64,000 bases of DNA, from positions 248,001 through 312,000 of the forward strand of contig CAWHHZ010000009.1 of assembly GCA_963829355.1 (NCBI GenBank), given 5' to 3'. Shown here one piece after another: positions 36,710 through 46,151 of this stretch. The stretch is from CAWHHZ01 sp963829355 (GTDB lineage: Bacteria; Acidobacteriota; Thermoanaerobaculia; Gp7-AA8; JAHWKK01). The number at the start of each line of letters is the position of its first letter. Position 1 is the stretch's first letter. The notes below the pieces were generated by a model. The model ran no database searches, was not told the origin of the DNA, and saw only the letters and a program-made list of their open reading frames with translations. A program made the translations under genes and the position numbers.

Positions 36710-37007
36710 AGATCCTCATAGCGCATGAAAAGAATCTCACGCCGCTCATCGCAAATCGCACATTTTGCAATCCAAAAGCCAGCCTCTATGGAACAGGCCA
36801 TCGGCGCATATCCGCCCCCACACACATCATCGTCGTTTTTGGGGGCTCTCCGGAAAATGGCTATGAGGCGCCGTCAGATGCTTGCAGACGTCGGAATTTA
36901 GAGTCCGGGTGCAGTCAGAAGCGCCCTCGAAATGGCTATTGCGATACGACAAAACTGATCGCGAGATCAGCTCTTCAGAACGAGGGATGACGACCCACAC
37001 TTCGGGT
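36710..37007. other. Intergenic region upstream of kaiC, no feature seen
   Basis: This stretch holds the likely kaiC promoter and the 3' side of the triple-repeat protein. It is less GC-rich than its surroundings around 36720-36800. No hairpin with a T run, repeat or small gene stands out. Confidence 0.4.
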
Positions 37008-38568
37008 CTATTCGACCGTGAACCAGGCATCCGCGATCGCAGGATCGCCTGCTCCGTAAGTCCTCTGATTTCTCGCCTCATCCGAAATCCGGAAGGCGCG
37101 GATCTCCCAGCGGCCAGCCATCGAGTGCTGCGGGATCTCGATCGTACCGATCCACGGAGCTGCCGGCGCGTCCGAGCTCTTGCGCAGAACGAAGTGGACC
37201 CGCTGCGGGGACGCGATCGAGGGATCTGCCGCCATGACGAAGCCCGAGGCGCTGGCGACGCCGCTTCCGACATCATCGAGGAACGCGGTGATCTGGATTC
37301 GAGCGGATTCCTCGTTCACCACGACCCGCGGGCTGAGCTCGACCCGTCTGAGCACGGGCGGTTCCGAGTCGCACGAGCCGCTGAACGAGCGATAGAAGAC
37401 GACCGAGCTCACCAGCTCCTCACCCGCTCCCCACGTCCCCTGATTATTCGCCTCGTCAATCGCCGTGACGCGTCGCAACTTCCACTCCCCACACTCGCCG
37501 TCCTCCGGAACAGTCACGGGGCCCGTCCACAGCCCGCCCTGATTCGAGGTCGTGAACGGCGCCCACGCTTTCCCCGATGGGCTCTGGAACGTACCGGATA
37601 CGAACCGTACCCCAGACGATTCATCCGTCACATCGATCGAAATCTGCAACGACTCGCCCGGTGCCATGGTCTGGCGATCGAGCACGATGTTGTGCAGGAC
37701 CGGCGGCGTTCCATCGCCATCGCTCGAGCTGACGAGCAGGAAGGCACCCTGTGGCGCTCCTCCCCCGGTCCATCGCTCGTCATGCGTGTTGTTCGCGCGG
37801 TCGGTCACGCGAAGCCAGGTGATCTGCCATCGTCCCGACTCCCCCTTTTCCGGAATCCGGATGACCGAGTCCCACACACCGGGCGCGCCCTTGTCAGAGA
37901 GTGCGAATCCGAGATGCGCGTTCCCCGACGGACTCGACAGGCGCCCCACGATCTCCCGCACGCCCGCCAGATCATCGGTGGCCGCGGCACTGAGGATGGA
38001 CTCTCCGCCCGCGGCGACCTCCGCCGGAGTGAAGCGAATCCAGTCGAGCCGCGGCGGCATCGAGGTCTTCGGATGGGTCCTCGGGGCGCTCGTCGTCGGC
38101 GGCCGGCACCGGTTTCGGCTCCGACCGGGCAGGTGCCGGCTCCCGCCGCACATCATTCCCGGAGCGCTTCGAGTCCTCTCTTTCGGGAGTCCTGCGCTTC
38201 CTGTCGTCCGGCGGTGCGGCGACCACCGGGGGCGGCGAATTGGTGGTCCTGCTCGCAACCGGCACCGCCGGTCGTGGCGCGCGCTCAGGAGTCGGATCCA
38301 TTCGGTGCGCCGAGGCACTCCGCCAGTCGAACGGATCGTCTGCGATCGTGGAAGCGGGCGAGTCAATGTCGCTCCGCGGCGACGCCTCCCCAACGATTCC
38401 GGACTCTGCGATCGAATGCGGCGCGGTGATCGCCGGATCGGCACTCTCGGGATCGGCGGAAGGCACTGCGGTGGCGGGCTCGTCTTCAACGAGTAGCTCG
38501 AAGGTCAGCCACCCCATGAGGAGCAATGCATTGATCGTGATGATCGCTATGGTCAGAATCCGTTTCAT
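37008..38568 (-). CDS. Membrane-anchored protein with three Ig-like repeats, one frameshift
   Basis: The N terminus (MKRILTIAIITINALLLMGW) is a membrane anchor or uncleaved signal, followed by a long Pro/Ala/Arg/Asp-rich linker of about 140 residues. After a one-base shift near 38055 come three repeats of roughly 110-125 residues. Each begins with a segment like RLDWIRFTPAEV, HNIVLDRQTMAPGES or RRVELSPRVVVNEES and ends near a motif such as WQITWLRVTDRANN, WKLRRVTAIDEANNQ or WEIRAFRISDEARNQ. They look like beta-sandwich (Ig-like) cell-surface modules. Function is unknown. The gene is divergent from the thioredoxin-like selenoprotein candidate, 38 bases apart. Confidence 0.8.
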
Positions 38569-38606
38569 CTGTTCAGGTACGATCCTCTCATGCGCAGGAT
38601 CGAGTT

Positions 38607-39194
38607 ATGACATCAATTGAGTCTGAATCGTACGATGCGGCGCAGGAGCGGTCCCGGGAATCGGGATTGCCTCTCCTGATCCAGTTCAAGGCCCCCGGCT
38701 GACTCGGCTGCGCGAAACTGGATGCCGTGACGTATCCAGACCCTCAGGTGCAGAAGTTTCTTCGAGAGAACTTCGTCTTTCAACAGATCGACCTCAGTCA
38801 GCGCGATCCTTCTCTCAAGGAACTCTTTCGAACGGTCAAGCCATTCTGGGCGCCTCTGTTTCGTGCGACATCCGCGGGCGGAACCGAGCTTCGACGCTGG
38901 TTCGGCTACTTCTCGCCCGAGGATCTCATCGCCGAGTTGCACCTCGTACTCGCGCACGATCTGATGCTGCGGCGAGACGAGGAGGCGGCCCGCGAACGTC
39001 TGGCATCCGCGTTGGCGAGCCATCCGAATGCGCCTGCTTCCCCGGAAATCACCTTCTGGCTCGGCGTTGCCGCGTTCAAGGCTGGTGGCAGTGATTTCGG
39101 TGCGCTCGAGCGTATCTGGAATGATCTGATTGCACGGTGGCCAGACTCGACCTGGGCCTCGCGGGCAGATGTTCTGGAGATGAGATCGAAGTAG
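38607..39194 (+). CDS. Thioredoxin-fold protein with in-frame TGA (probable selenocysteine, UxxC)
   Basis: The frame starts at ATG 38607, seven bases after AGGA, and reads 195 residues with a TGA at 38700-38702 (residue 32). Around it the sequence is LLIQFKAPG-[TGA]-LGCAKLDAVTYPDPQ. This is the thioredoxin active-site loop, with TGA exactly where the first Cys of CxxC belongs and Cys at the fourth place. The frame continues unbroken for 163 more residues (KFLRENFVFQQIDLS, then a helical TPR-like tail). Just after the TGA, CGGC and GCCG can close a hairpin with a 15-base loop, a weak SECIS candidate. Without readthrough a caller would start at GTG 38727 and lose the active site. No sel genes are in the window. 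Confidence 0.75.
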
Positions 39195-39209
39195 CGTAAG
39201 AAGCCCGCC

Positions 39210-39331
39210 GTCATCCTGAGCCGCCGAAGCGCAGCGGAGGACGGTCGAAGGATCTCTTACGGCCCGACTCTCTCGACGGCAAGTATGAGACAGTCAGGAC
39301 GTACGCGATCCTTCGCTGCGCTCAGGATGAC
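39210..39331. repeat. REP-like palindromic element
   Basis: It runs from GTCATCCTGAGCCGCCGAAG to CGCTGCGCTCAGGATGAC and follows the selenoprotein candidate's stop by about 15 bases. Confidence 0.85.
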
Positions 39332-39441
39332 TGTCTCGCCTTTCGTCGGTTCAGAATGACAGCCTTCCCGGGGCCACTTTCAGCGCTCCCACACGCCGCA
39401 TTGGCTCGCAAAATGAAAGTGTCCATGTCAGGAGTAGACGA

Positions 39442-39705
39442 ATGGCAGAGAGACCAGAACTGATTCAGCAGTACAGCGACATTGTCCAGAACGGGGACGG
39501 CGCGGGGTATACGGTGCAGAGCTGGGCTCGGAAGACGTCGAGCGGGAAATGGGAAGGCTGGCTCGAGTACCACCCGCTCGAAGATACCAGGACAATCAGG
39601 AAGACAGCCGCCGTGACCTCACAGCCGGGAAGGCGCGAGGTGACTCACTGGGCGGCCGCTCTCGGGCACAACTATCTGGAGGAAGCGTTCGAACGTGCAA
39701 AGTAG
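39442..39705 (+). CDS. Small conserved-type hypothetical protein
   Basis: This 87-residue soluble protein starts MAERPELIQQYSDIVQNGDG and has a Trp-rich middle (YTVQSWARKTSSGKWEGWLE) and a helical end (VTHWAAALGHNYLEEAFERA). I do not recognise a family. The composition and a plausible ribosome site (AGGAG, 39430-39434) support a real gene. Its 3' end overlaps the convergent zinc-ribbon gene by about 34 bases. Confidence 0.6.
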   Translation: MAERPELIQQYSDIVQNGDGAGYTVQSWARKTSSGKWEGWLEYHPLEDTRTIRKTAAVTSQPGRREVTHWAAALGHNYLEEAFERAK

Positions 39706-39890
39706 GCCGACCCGAATGCGCTCCGGATCCGCTCGGCACCGGCCGGATGCTGCCGCACCGCGATCCAGAGGAAGCACGTGCCACAATAGGTGCGCCCCTC
39801 GACCTCGACTGCTGCTTTCTCCCGGCACCACTCACACGATACACTCTGCTCGATCGACTCGCTGCGCCCTCGTACTGCTCCGTCGGTCAT
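39672..39890 (-). CDS. Small zinc-ribbon-like protein
   Basis: This 72-residue protein has two CxxC pairs, SCEWCREKAAVEVEGRTYCG and TCFLW, spaced as in zinc ribbons. I start at ATG 39890, just after GGAGAGAAGAG, not at the in-frame 39983. It probably binds one zinc ion. Function is unknown. It is convergent and slightly overlapping with the preceding small gene. Confidence 0.6.
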   Translation of the reverse strand: MTDGAVRGRSESIEQSVSCEWCREKAAVEVEGRTYCGTCFLWIAVRQHPAGAERIRSAFGSAYFARSNASSR

Positions 39891-39989
39891 CTCTCTTCTC
39901 TCCTTTGTAACTGATACGTCAACGCCCGCGATTGGTTTCAGTTCCCAAGGGAAGATCGCTGTGATAAAAGCGGGCAGGGTCAACTACTT

Positions 39990-40910
39990 ATGCTCCGTAC
40001 ATTCTTCATCGCACTCTCCGAAAGCAAATCGATCCGCCGTTTCGCTGAACGGTCCCCCATCGGACGCCGCATGTCAGGCCGGTTCGTGGCCGGTGAGTCG
40101 GTCGAGTCCGCAGTCAGCACGACGCGCGAGATCAACGGCCTCGGGATGAGAGTCTCCCTCGACAATCTCGGCGAAAATGTCACCGACGCCAGGGAAGCCC
40201 GCCACAGCGCCGAGCTCTATCGCCAGCTTCTCGGTGAGATCAACCGTGTGAAACTCGACGCGAACGTCAGTCTGAAGCTCACCCACATGGGTCTCGATGT
40301 CGACCCGGCACTCGCCGAACAGATCACGGGTGAGCTGGTCGATCTCGCTGCTTCGCAGAACAACTTTGTCCGCGTCGACATGGAAGGCTCCGACTATACC
40401 GACCGGACGCTCGCTCTGGTGAGATCGCTTCATCGCGACGAGACGCGGCGGGATGCGGTCGGAACTGTCATTCAGTCATATCTCCGCCGGAGCGAGCAGG
40501 ACGTGAAACAGCTCTGCGAGCAGGGGATCCGCATCAGGCTCTGCAAGGGAGCGTACAAGGAACCCGCGGAGATCGCGTACCAGAAGAAGTCCGAGGTCGA
40601 TGACAACTTCGTCCTTCTGATGAAGATTCTTCTCCGGAGCGATGTGTTCCACGGCATCGCCACACACGACGAGAAAATGATCGACGCGACGATCGATTTC
40701 GCCCGGACTGAAGGCATCCCCGCCGATCATTTCGAGTTCCAGATGCTGTACGGAATCCGTCGCGATCTTCAGGAGCGCCTCGTCCGTGACGGGTGGGGGA
40801 TGCGCGTCTACATCCCCTTCGGGACGGAATGGTATCCGTACTTCATGCGGAGGCTCGCGGAACGCCCGGCCAACGCCTTCTTCATACTCAAGAATCTTTT
40901 CCGTCGCTGA
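39990..40910 (+). CDS. Proline dehydrogenase
   Basis: This FAD-dependent enzyme oxidises proline to pyrroline-5-carboxylate. It has 306 residues, the length of a stand-alone PRODH. Motifs include NVSLKLTHMGLDVDP, VRVDMEGSDYTDRTL, IRIRLCKGAYKEPAEIA, GIATHDEKMI and the C-terminal proline-binding helix RVYIPFGTEWYPYFMRRLAE. The partner P5C dehydrogenase is not adjacent. A heptamer array begins right after the stop codon. Confidence 0.93.
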   Translation: MLRTFFIALSESKSIRRFAERSPIGRRMSGRFVAGESVESAVSTTREINGLGMRVSLDNLGENVTDAREARHSAELYRQLLGEINRVKLDANVSLKLTHMGLDVDPALAEQITGELVDLAASQNNFVRVDMEGSDYTDRTLALVRSLHRDETRRDAVGTVIQSYLRRSEQDVKQLCEQGIRIRLCKGAYKEPAEIAYQKKSEVDDNFVLLMKILLRSDVFHGIATHDEKMIDATIDFARTEGIPADHFEFQMLYGIRRDLQERLVRDGWGMRVYIPFGTEWYPYFMRRLAERPANAFFILKNLFRR

Positions 40911-40913
40911 GGC

Positions 40914-41134
40914 CGGTTCTCGGTTCTCAGTTCTCGGTTCTCAGTTCTCGGTTCTCGGTTCTCAGTTCTCGAGCTCCGATCTTTTATCTGGTCTCTGTTC
41001 TCAGGCTCTCGAGGTTCAGAGAGACGCACGCGCCGGCATCACGACTTTTCGGAACAGCAGACAACGCGGAACCTACGAACCCGAGAACCGAGAACTGGGA
41101 ACTGGGAACCGAGAACTGGGAATCGAGAACCGAG
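40914..41134. repeat. Composite element: facing heptamer arrays
   Basis: The left array (40914-40970) repeats GGTTCTC/AGTTCTC with a 7-base period. The right array (41082-41134) repeats the inverse GAGAACC/GAGAACT. About 110 bases of unrelated sequence lie between. This is the same layout as the octamer composites but with a different unit. It fills the gap between proline dehydrogenase and the tricorn gene. Confidence 0.85.
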
Positions 41135-41235
41135 CCTTCAACAATCTGAAAACAATCAGTCGGCGGTCATTCATCGCGCGACCACTTCTGTTGTAGGGTT
41201 ATGTCCCGCCCCTCGCGGGTCTCGAAAGGAGTGTC

Positions 41236-44200
41236 ATGAGGATCCTCAAGTCCGCCCTCGGCCTGTTGACGCTGGCCTTGTTCGCGCTTTCCCTGCAGGC
41301 ACAGGAAGATCTGAGCCGCCTGCTCCACTACCCAGATATCCACGGTGATCTGATCACCTTCGTTTACGGAGGCGACATCTGGATCGTCAATGCAAATGGA
41401 GGCGCGGCGACGAGGCTGACCTCGCACGAAGGCCTCGAGCTGTTTCCGAAGTTCTCGCCGGACGGGAACTACATCGCGTTTACAGGACAGTACGAAGGAA
41501 CACGTCAGGTCTACGTGATTCCCACGCGGGGAGGGGAGCCACGAGCTCTGACTTTCTACAACGACGTCGGCGATCTGCCGCCGCGCGGCGGCATCGACAA
41601 CCAGGTGCTCGACTGGAGCCCGGATGGCTCGCACGTCCTTTTCCTCGCACACCGGCTCCCCTGGGGGGAACGGATGCGACGACACTACATCGTACCTTTC
41701 GAGGGAGGGATGGAGACTCCGCTCCCGATTCCGGAAGGAAGCGGCGGCATGTACTCGCCTGACGGCAACACGATCGTCTACACACCGATCAGCCGCGAGT
41801 ACAGGACATGGAAGCGGTACCGGGGAGGCCGGGCGCAGGAGGTCTGGACGTTCGATCTGAACAAGCTCACCGCGAAGCAGATCACTCACAACCCGACGAC
41901 CGACAATCAGCCCGTTTGGGTCGGCGACAAGATCTTCTTCAGCTCCGACCGCGACGGGATTCTCAATCTCTACTCCTACGACAACGGTTCGGGCGAAACC
42001 GCCCGCGTGACCAGTCACGATACATGGGACGTGCTGTGGCCGAGCGCCGGCCCTGACCGCATCGTGTATGAGGCAGGCGGTTACATCTGGCGCTTTGATC
42101 CGGCCACCGGCGAGAACGTTCGGGTCCCGATCCGTGTCTCCGGGGACTTCAAGCACCGGCTCCCGTACTTCGCCAACGTCAAGGACGACATACAGAGTGG
42201 TGCCATCTCTCCGAGCGGCGCGAGAGCCGTCTTCACCGCAAGGGGCGACGTCTTCACCGTTCCCGCCGAGAAGGGCGAGATCCGCAACCTCACGCGCACA
42301 CCCGGGATCCGCGAGATCTCGGCTTCCTGGTCCCCGGACGGGAAGCAGATCGCCTACCTGAGCGATCGCTCCGGCGAATACGAAATCTACATTCGAGCCG
42401 CAGATGGCTCCGGCGATGAGACACGCCTCACACGCGACGGCGCAATCTGGCATTGGGAGCCACGCTGGTCTCCGGACGGCAAAAAGATCGCGTTCGGCGA
42501 TGCGAGTGCGCGACTGCGAGTGCTGGATGTGGCGAGCGGCACGGTGAGTGACGTCGACAAGGGTCGCCAGAGCGACATCACCGACTACGTCTGGTCTCCC
42601 GACAGCAGGTGGCTCGCGTACACCAACGAGTCCGAGAACACGCTCTCGAGCGTTTGGGTCTACTCACTCGAGAGCAAGAGCAAGAGCCGCCTGACGAGCG
42701 AATCCACCGAGGAAGCTCTTCCCGTCTTCGATCCGAAGGGACGGTACATCTATTTCCTCTCGAACCGGGACTTCAACCTCACCTTCAGCGACTTCGAGTT
42801 CTCTTACGTTTACACGAATCCGACCAGGATCTATGTCGGAATCCTCAGTGAAGACGGACCCGCCCTCTTCCTGCCCGAAAGCGATGAGGAGACCGGCGAG
42901 AGCGCGACCACGATCGCCAAGAATCCGCCTGAAGACTCGGTGGAGAAGAAGACGGCTGACTCCAAACCGGTGCGTGTAAAGATCGACGTTGCCGGGTTCG
43001 AGAATCGGGTCCGCGCCATTCCGGGAGATCCGGGGGACTACGCGAATCTCGCAGCCAGCGACGAGGGGCTCTTCTATATCAAGGGTGAAGGCGCCGCTGG
43101 CGCCATCCAGTTCTTCGACCTTACTTCTCGGAAGGAAGAAACCGTCCTGACCGGAGTATCCAGCTTCGACCTTTCGCACAAACGCGACAAGATCCTCTAT
43201 CGTCAGGGCTCTCAGTACGGAATCGTTCCGGCAAAGCCGGGACAGAAGAGTGGCGACGGCAAACTCTCCCTCGAGAATCTCGAGATGCGAATCGTTCCGG
43301 AGAAGGAGTGGCAGCAGGAGTTCGTCGACGGATGGCGGATGCTGCGGGACTTCTTCTACGACCCGAACATGCACGGCCTCGATTGGCAGGCGATGCGGGA
43401 GAAATACGAGCCGCTCGTCCCGCACATCGCCCACCGCACCGACCTCGACTTCCTTCTCGGTGAGCTCGGTGGTGAGCTGAATTCCGGACATGTCTACGTC
43501 CAGTCGAGCGACGACTGGCAGACCGAACGGAAGCAGGGAGCCCTTCTCGGTGCCGAGATCGACGCTGATTCGTCGGGATACTTCCGGATCTCGAAGATCT
43601 TCCCGGGGGAGAACTGGCACCAGAGCTTCCGGTCACCGCTCACGGAGCCCGGTATCGATGTCGACGAAGGAGATTTCATCCTAGCCGTGGATGGCGTTCC
43701 TACCTCGAGCGTCCGTAACTTCTACGAGCTTCTCCAGAACAAGGCCGACCAGGTTCTCACGATTCTGGTCAACGATCGCCCCTCTACGATCGGGGCGCAC
43801 GAGGAGCGGGTCCGTCCAATCACGCAGGAGACCAACCTCCGCTACCTCGACTGGGTGGAGTCGCGGCGCCGCTACGTCGACGAAAAATCCGGCGGGAAAA
43901 TCGGCTACATCCATCTGCCCAACACGGCGGTCGAAGGGAACCGGGAGCTCTACAAGAACTTCTACCCTCAGGCACGAAAGCCTGCACTGATCACGGATGC
44001 GCGCTACAACGGAGGAGGGTTCATTCCGGACAACATGATCGAGCTTCTCGAGCGCCCGGTGCTGAGCTACTGGGTGCGGCGCGACATCGATCCATTCGTG
44101 ACGCCGGGATTCGCCCATCAGGGACCGAAGGCGACTCTGATCAATGGCTACTCGTCGTCAGGCGGTGACGCGTTCCCGTACTACTTCCGGAAACGTGGTC

Positions 44201-44502
44201 TCGGACCGCTGATCGGCACCCGTACGTGGGGCGGTCTGATCGGCTTGTCCGGAAACCCGGACTTGATGGATGGTGGTGCCGTTCTGGTTCCGACGTTCCG
44301 CTTCCTCGATCCGGAAGGATTCTGGGCCGTCGAGGGAGAGGGCGTCGCTCCGGACATCGAGGTCGTCGATCGTCCCGACCTCGTCATCCAGGGAATCGAT
44401 CCCTCGCTCGACAAGGCGATCGAAGTCCTGCTCGAGGAGCTGGAGAAGAATCCACCCGCGCCGCTCGTGATTCCACCAGCGCCGCACCCGAACCGCCCGT
44501 AG
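41236..44502 (+). CDS. Tricorn-type protease
   Basis: This is a large secreted or periplasmic peptidase of 1088 residues. A signal peptide (ILKSALGLLTLALFALSLQA) comes first. Then follow TolB/WD40-like beta-propeller repeats (SPDGNYIAF, SPDGKQIAYLSDRSGEYEIY, SPDGKKIAFGD), a PDZ domain (about 800-860) and an S41 catalytic domain. Catalytic candidates are His in GGELNSGHVYVQ (about 752) and Ser in GYSSSGGDAFPYYF (about 974). Family tricorns trim peptides from larger proteases. The signal peptide suggests work outside the cytosol, as is common in this phylum. Confidence 0.92.
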   Translation: MRILKSALGLLTLALFALSLQAQEDLSRLLHYPDIHGDLITFVYGGDIWIVNANGGAATRLTSHEGLELFPKFSPDGNYIAFTGQYEGTRQVYVIPTRGGEPRALTFYNDVGDLPPRGGIDNQVLDWSPDGSHVLFLAHRLPWGERMRRHYIVPFEGGMETPLPIPEGSGGMYSPDGNTIVYTPISREYRTWKRYRGGRAQEVWTFDLNKLTAKQITHNPTTDNQPVWVGDKIFFSSDRDGILNLYSYDNGSGETARVTSHDTWDVLWPSAGPDRIVYEAGGYIWRFDPATGENVRVPIRVSGDFKHRLPYFANVKDDIQSGAISPSGARAVFTARGDVFTVPAEKGEIRNLTRTPGIREISASWSPDGKQIAYLSDRSGEYEIYIRAADGSGDETRLTRDGAIWHWEPRWSPDGKKIAFGDASARLRVLDVASGTVSDVDKGRQSDITDYVWSPDSRWLAYTNESENTLSSVWVYSLESKSKSRLTSESTEEALPVFDPKGRYIYFLSNRDFNLTFSDFEFSYVYTNPTRIYVGILSEDGPALFLPESDEETGESATTIAKNPPEDSVEKKTADSKPVRVKIDVAGFENRVRAIPGDPGDYANLAASDEGLFYIKGEGAAGAIQFFDLTSRKEETVLTGVSSFDLSHKRDKILYRQGSQYGIVPAKPGQKSGDGKLSLENLEMRIVPEKEWQQEFVDGWRMLRDFFYDPNMHGLDWQAMREKYEPLVPHIAHRTDLDFLLGELGGELNSGHVYVQSSDDWQTERKQGALLGAEIDADSSGYFRISKIFPGENWHQSFRSPLTEPGIDVDEGDFILAVDGVPTSSVRNFYELLQNKADQVLTILVNDRPSTIGAHEERVRPITQETNLRYLDWVESRRRYVDEKSGGKIGYIHLPNTAVEGNRELYKNFYPQARKPALITDARYNGGGFIPDNMIELLERPVLSYWVRRDIDPFVTPGFAHQGPKATLINGYSSSGGDAFPYYFRKRGLGPLIGTRTWGGLIGLSGNPDLMDGGAVLVPTFRFLDPEGFWAVEGEGVAPDIEVVDRPDLVIQGIDPSLDKAIEVLLEELEKNPPAPLVIPPAPHPNRP

Positions 44503-44588
44503 TGTTCAAGTCCGGCGCGTCCCCTCTGCAGAGGGGCGCGCCGGCCTTGCGGCCTGAGCGCCGGCCGCTCTGAGAATTCACCCCGCAG

Positions 44589-45009
44589 GTCATCCTGAGC
44601 CGCCGGAGCGCAGCGGAGGCCTGCCCTGAGCGAAGCCGAAGGGACGGTCGAAGGATCGCGTACGACCCGACTCTCACCACCGAAGTACGGCTAGAGTCAG
44701 GACGCACGCGATCCTTCGCTGGCGCTCAGAGGCTGTGAAAGAATCCAGCGTACCCTGCGTTACGGGCGCGGCGACGTCGAGCGCGCGAAGCAGTGACGCA
44801 GCGATGTGGTTCATCGGAAAGGAACTGCGACAACGCGATCGGCGACGCCCCGCCCGTAACCCTTTGGGCTGGTGGTGGTTACGGCCCGATCTCCGCGTCA
44901 CTCGTCGTCACCGAGGAACCACCGCGACTCCTCCTCATTCCTTGAGCTCGAACCGTAAGCACCACCAGCGCAGGGCACGCTGGATTTTTTCACAGCCTCT
45001 CAGGATGAC
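44589..45009. repeat. REP-like palindrome split by a 269-bp MITE
   Basis: GTCATCCTGAGCCGCC (from 44589) to GCTGGCGCTCAG (to 44729), then the insert, then CTCAGGATGAC (to 45009). Without the insert this is a normal palindrome. It takes up most of 44503-45169; the remaining 160 bases show no gene. Confidence 0.85.
44730..44998. mobile_element. 269-bp MITE-like element, copy 2 (type B)
   Basis: It has the same terminal repeats AGGCTGTGAAA/TTTCACAGCCT and the same length as the copy at 26455-26723, in reverse orientation and with few internal differences. The 5-base duplication CTCAG flanks it (44725-44729 and 44999-45003). It is inserted in the opposite arm of the same kind of palindrome. Confidence 0.88.
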
Positions 45010-45169
45010 GAGCTGTCGCCTTTCACCCACCTTGCCAAAGAGGTGCCCCCTACGGAATCTCTGCCGAAACCTTTCATGTTTAAGCGCTTCGGGTCATCGC
45101 CCGACCCTCGAACGATGCAACGACGGCTGCCGATCCCACGCGGCCGGGATGCGAAAGAAGCGCAAAACA

Positions 45170-46025
45170 ATGACTGAAGCTGCCACTCCCGCCCAGAAGT
45201 CGGTTCCTGAAGGATTCGTCACGAGCTACATCGTCGAGCTTCTCTTCACCGGGCACCCCTACGACGATCTCGAGGAGATTGCGTCGTCCCTCGAAGATTT
45301 CGAGATCGCCCCGGTCGAGCACGCAACGGGCCTGACACTGATCAGAAAGGGCGACGACTGGGACGCCGATGTCACCCCGCGATGGGTACTGGCACCCGAT
45401 ATCCGGCCATGGAGCGAGCATCGCTACCATGAGGCAGTCGGACAGTCGTGGAGCTGGGGAGACGCGGAAACTGCTCTCGACCAGTGCGGTAGCTCGTGGA
45501 TCCTCGCGGACCGGCGCGCCACGGCGCTCCCCTATCGGGAGCGGCTCATCGAGTTTCAACCAGGTCCTCGCCGCAGTCGTGAGAGTCATGAATCCGCGCG
45601 CACTCCACTGGTCTCCAACCGAGCAGCTCGTCGACCCTACAGGATTCGCGCACGCATTCGGTTCCGAAGGGAGAGAGACACTCTTTGGCGCCGTCAACAT
45701 CCGCCTCTTTCAGATCGATGAGTACGACGACGGCGCACCCCTCGAGACTCCCGAGATGATCATGGACACTCTCGGGCTCGCAGCTCTCGGGCTCGACGAT
45801 CTCCAGGTTCACTTCCGCAGCCTCTCTCCCGAGGATGTCGGCCACTTTCTCTACAACGCTGCTCACTTCATCTTCGAGAAGGGCTCCGTGATCAAAGGGG
45901 GCGATACCCTCCGCGGCACTGATGGTCATCCGTGGAAGTGCGAGTATGAGAACGCGCTCGTGGAGCCAGAGCGGGTCGTCATCGACTTCAACCCGGGCGA
46001 GGATTTCGCAGGGGGAAGCCGGTAG
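45170..46025 (+). CDS. DUF4261-like protein, one frameshift
   Basis: This is a soluble protein of about 285 residues. The first part (FVTSYIVELLFTGHPYDDLE, GQSWSWGDAETALDQC) runs to RERLIEF. It continues one base over as NQVLAAVVRVMNPRALHWSP, and then LFGAVNIRLFQIDEYD, LGLAALGLDDLQVHFRSLSP and SVIKGGDTLRGTDGHPWKC. An extra T at 45553-45555 explains the break. The second part resembles DUF4261 domains, whose role is unknown. ATG 45149 is an alternative start. Confidence 0.7.
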
Positions 46026-46151
46026 ACAACCCGCGGGCGGTTCCAGGCCGGAAATCGCCCGCACGACGAGAGGGAACAGTCATCACGGAGCACGACGTGC
46101 ACGAGTTGCTCTTTTCCCCGCTTCCTGGTTCCACCGTACAATCCAATCAAG

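Noticed and set aside
44735..45721. Long frame from the MITE into the DUF4261 gene
   Set aside because: Its first 145 codons are repeat DNA; the gene starts near 45170 and changes frame at about 45553.
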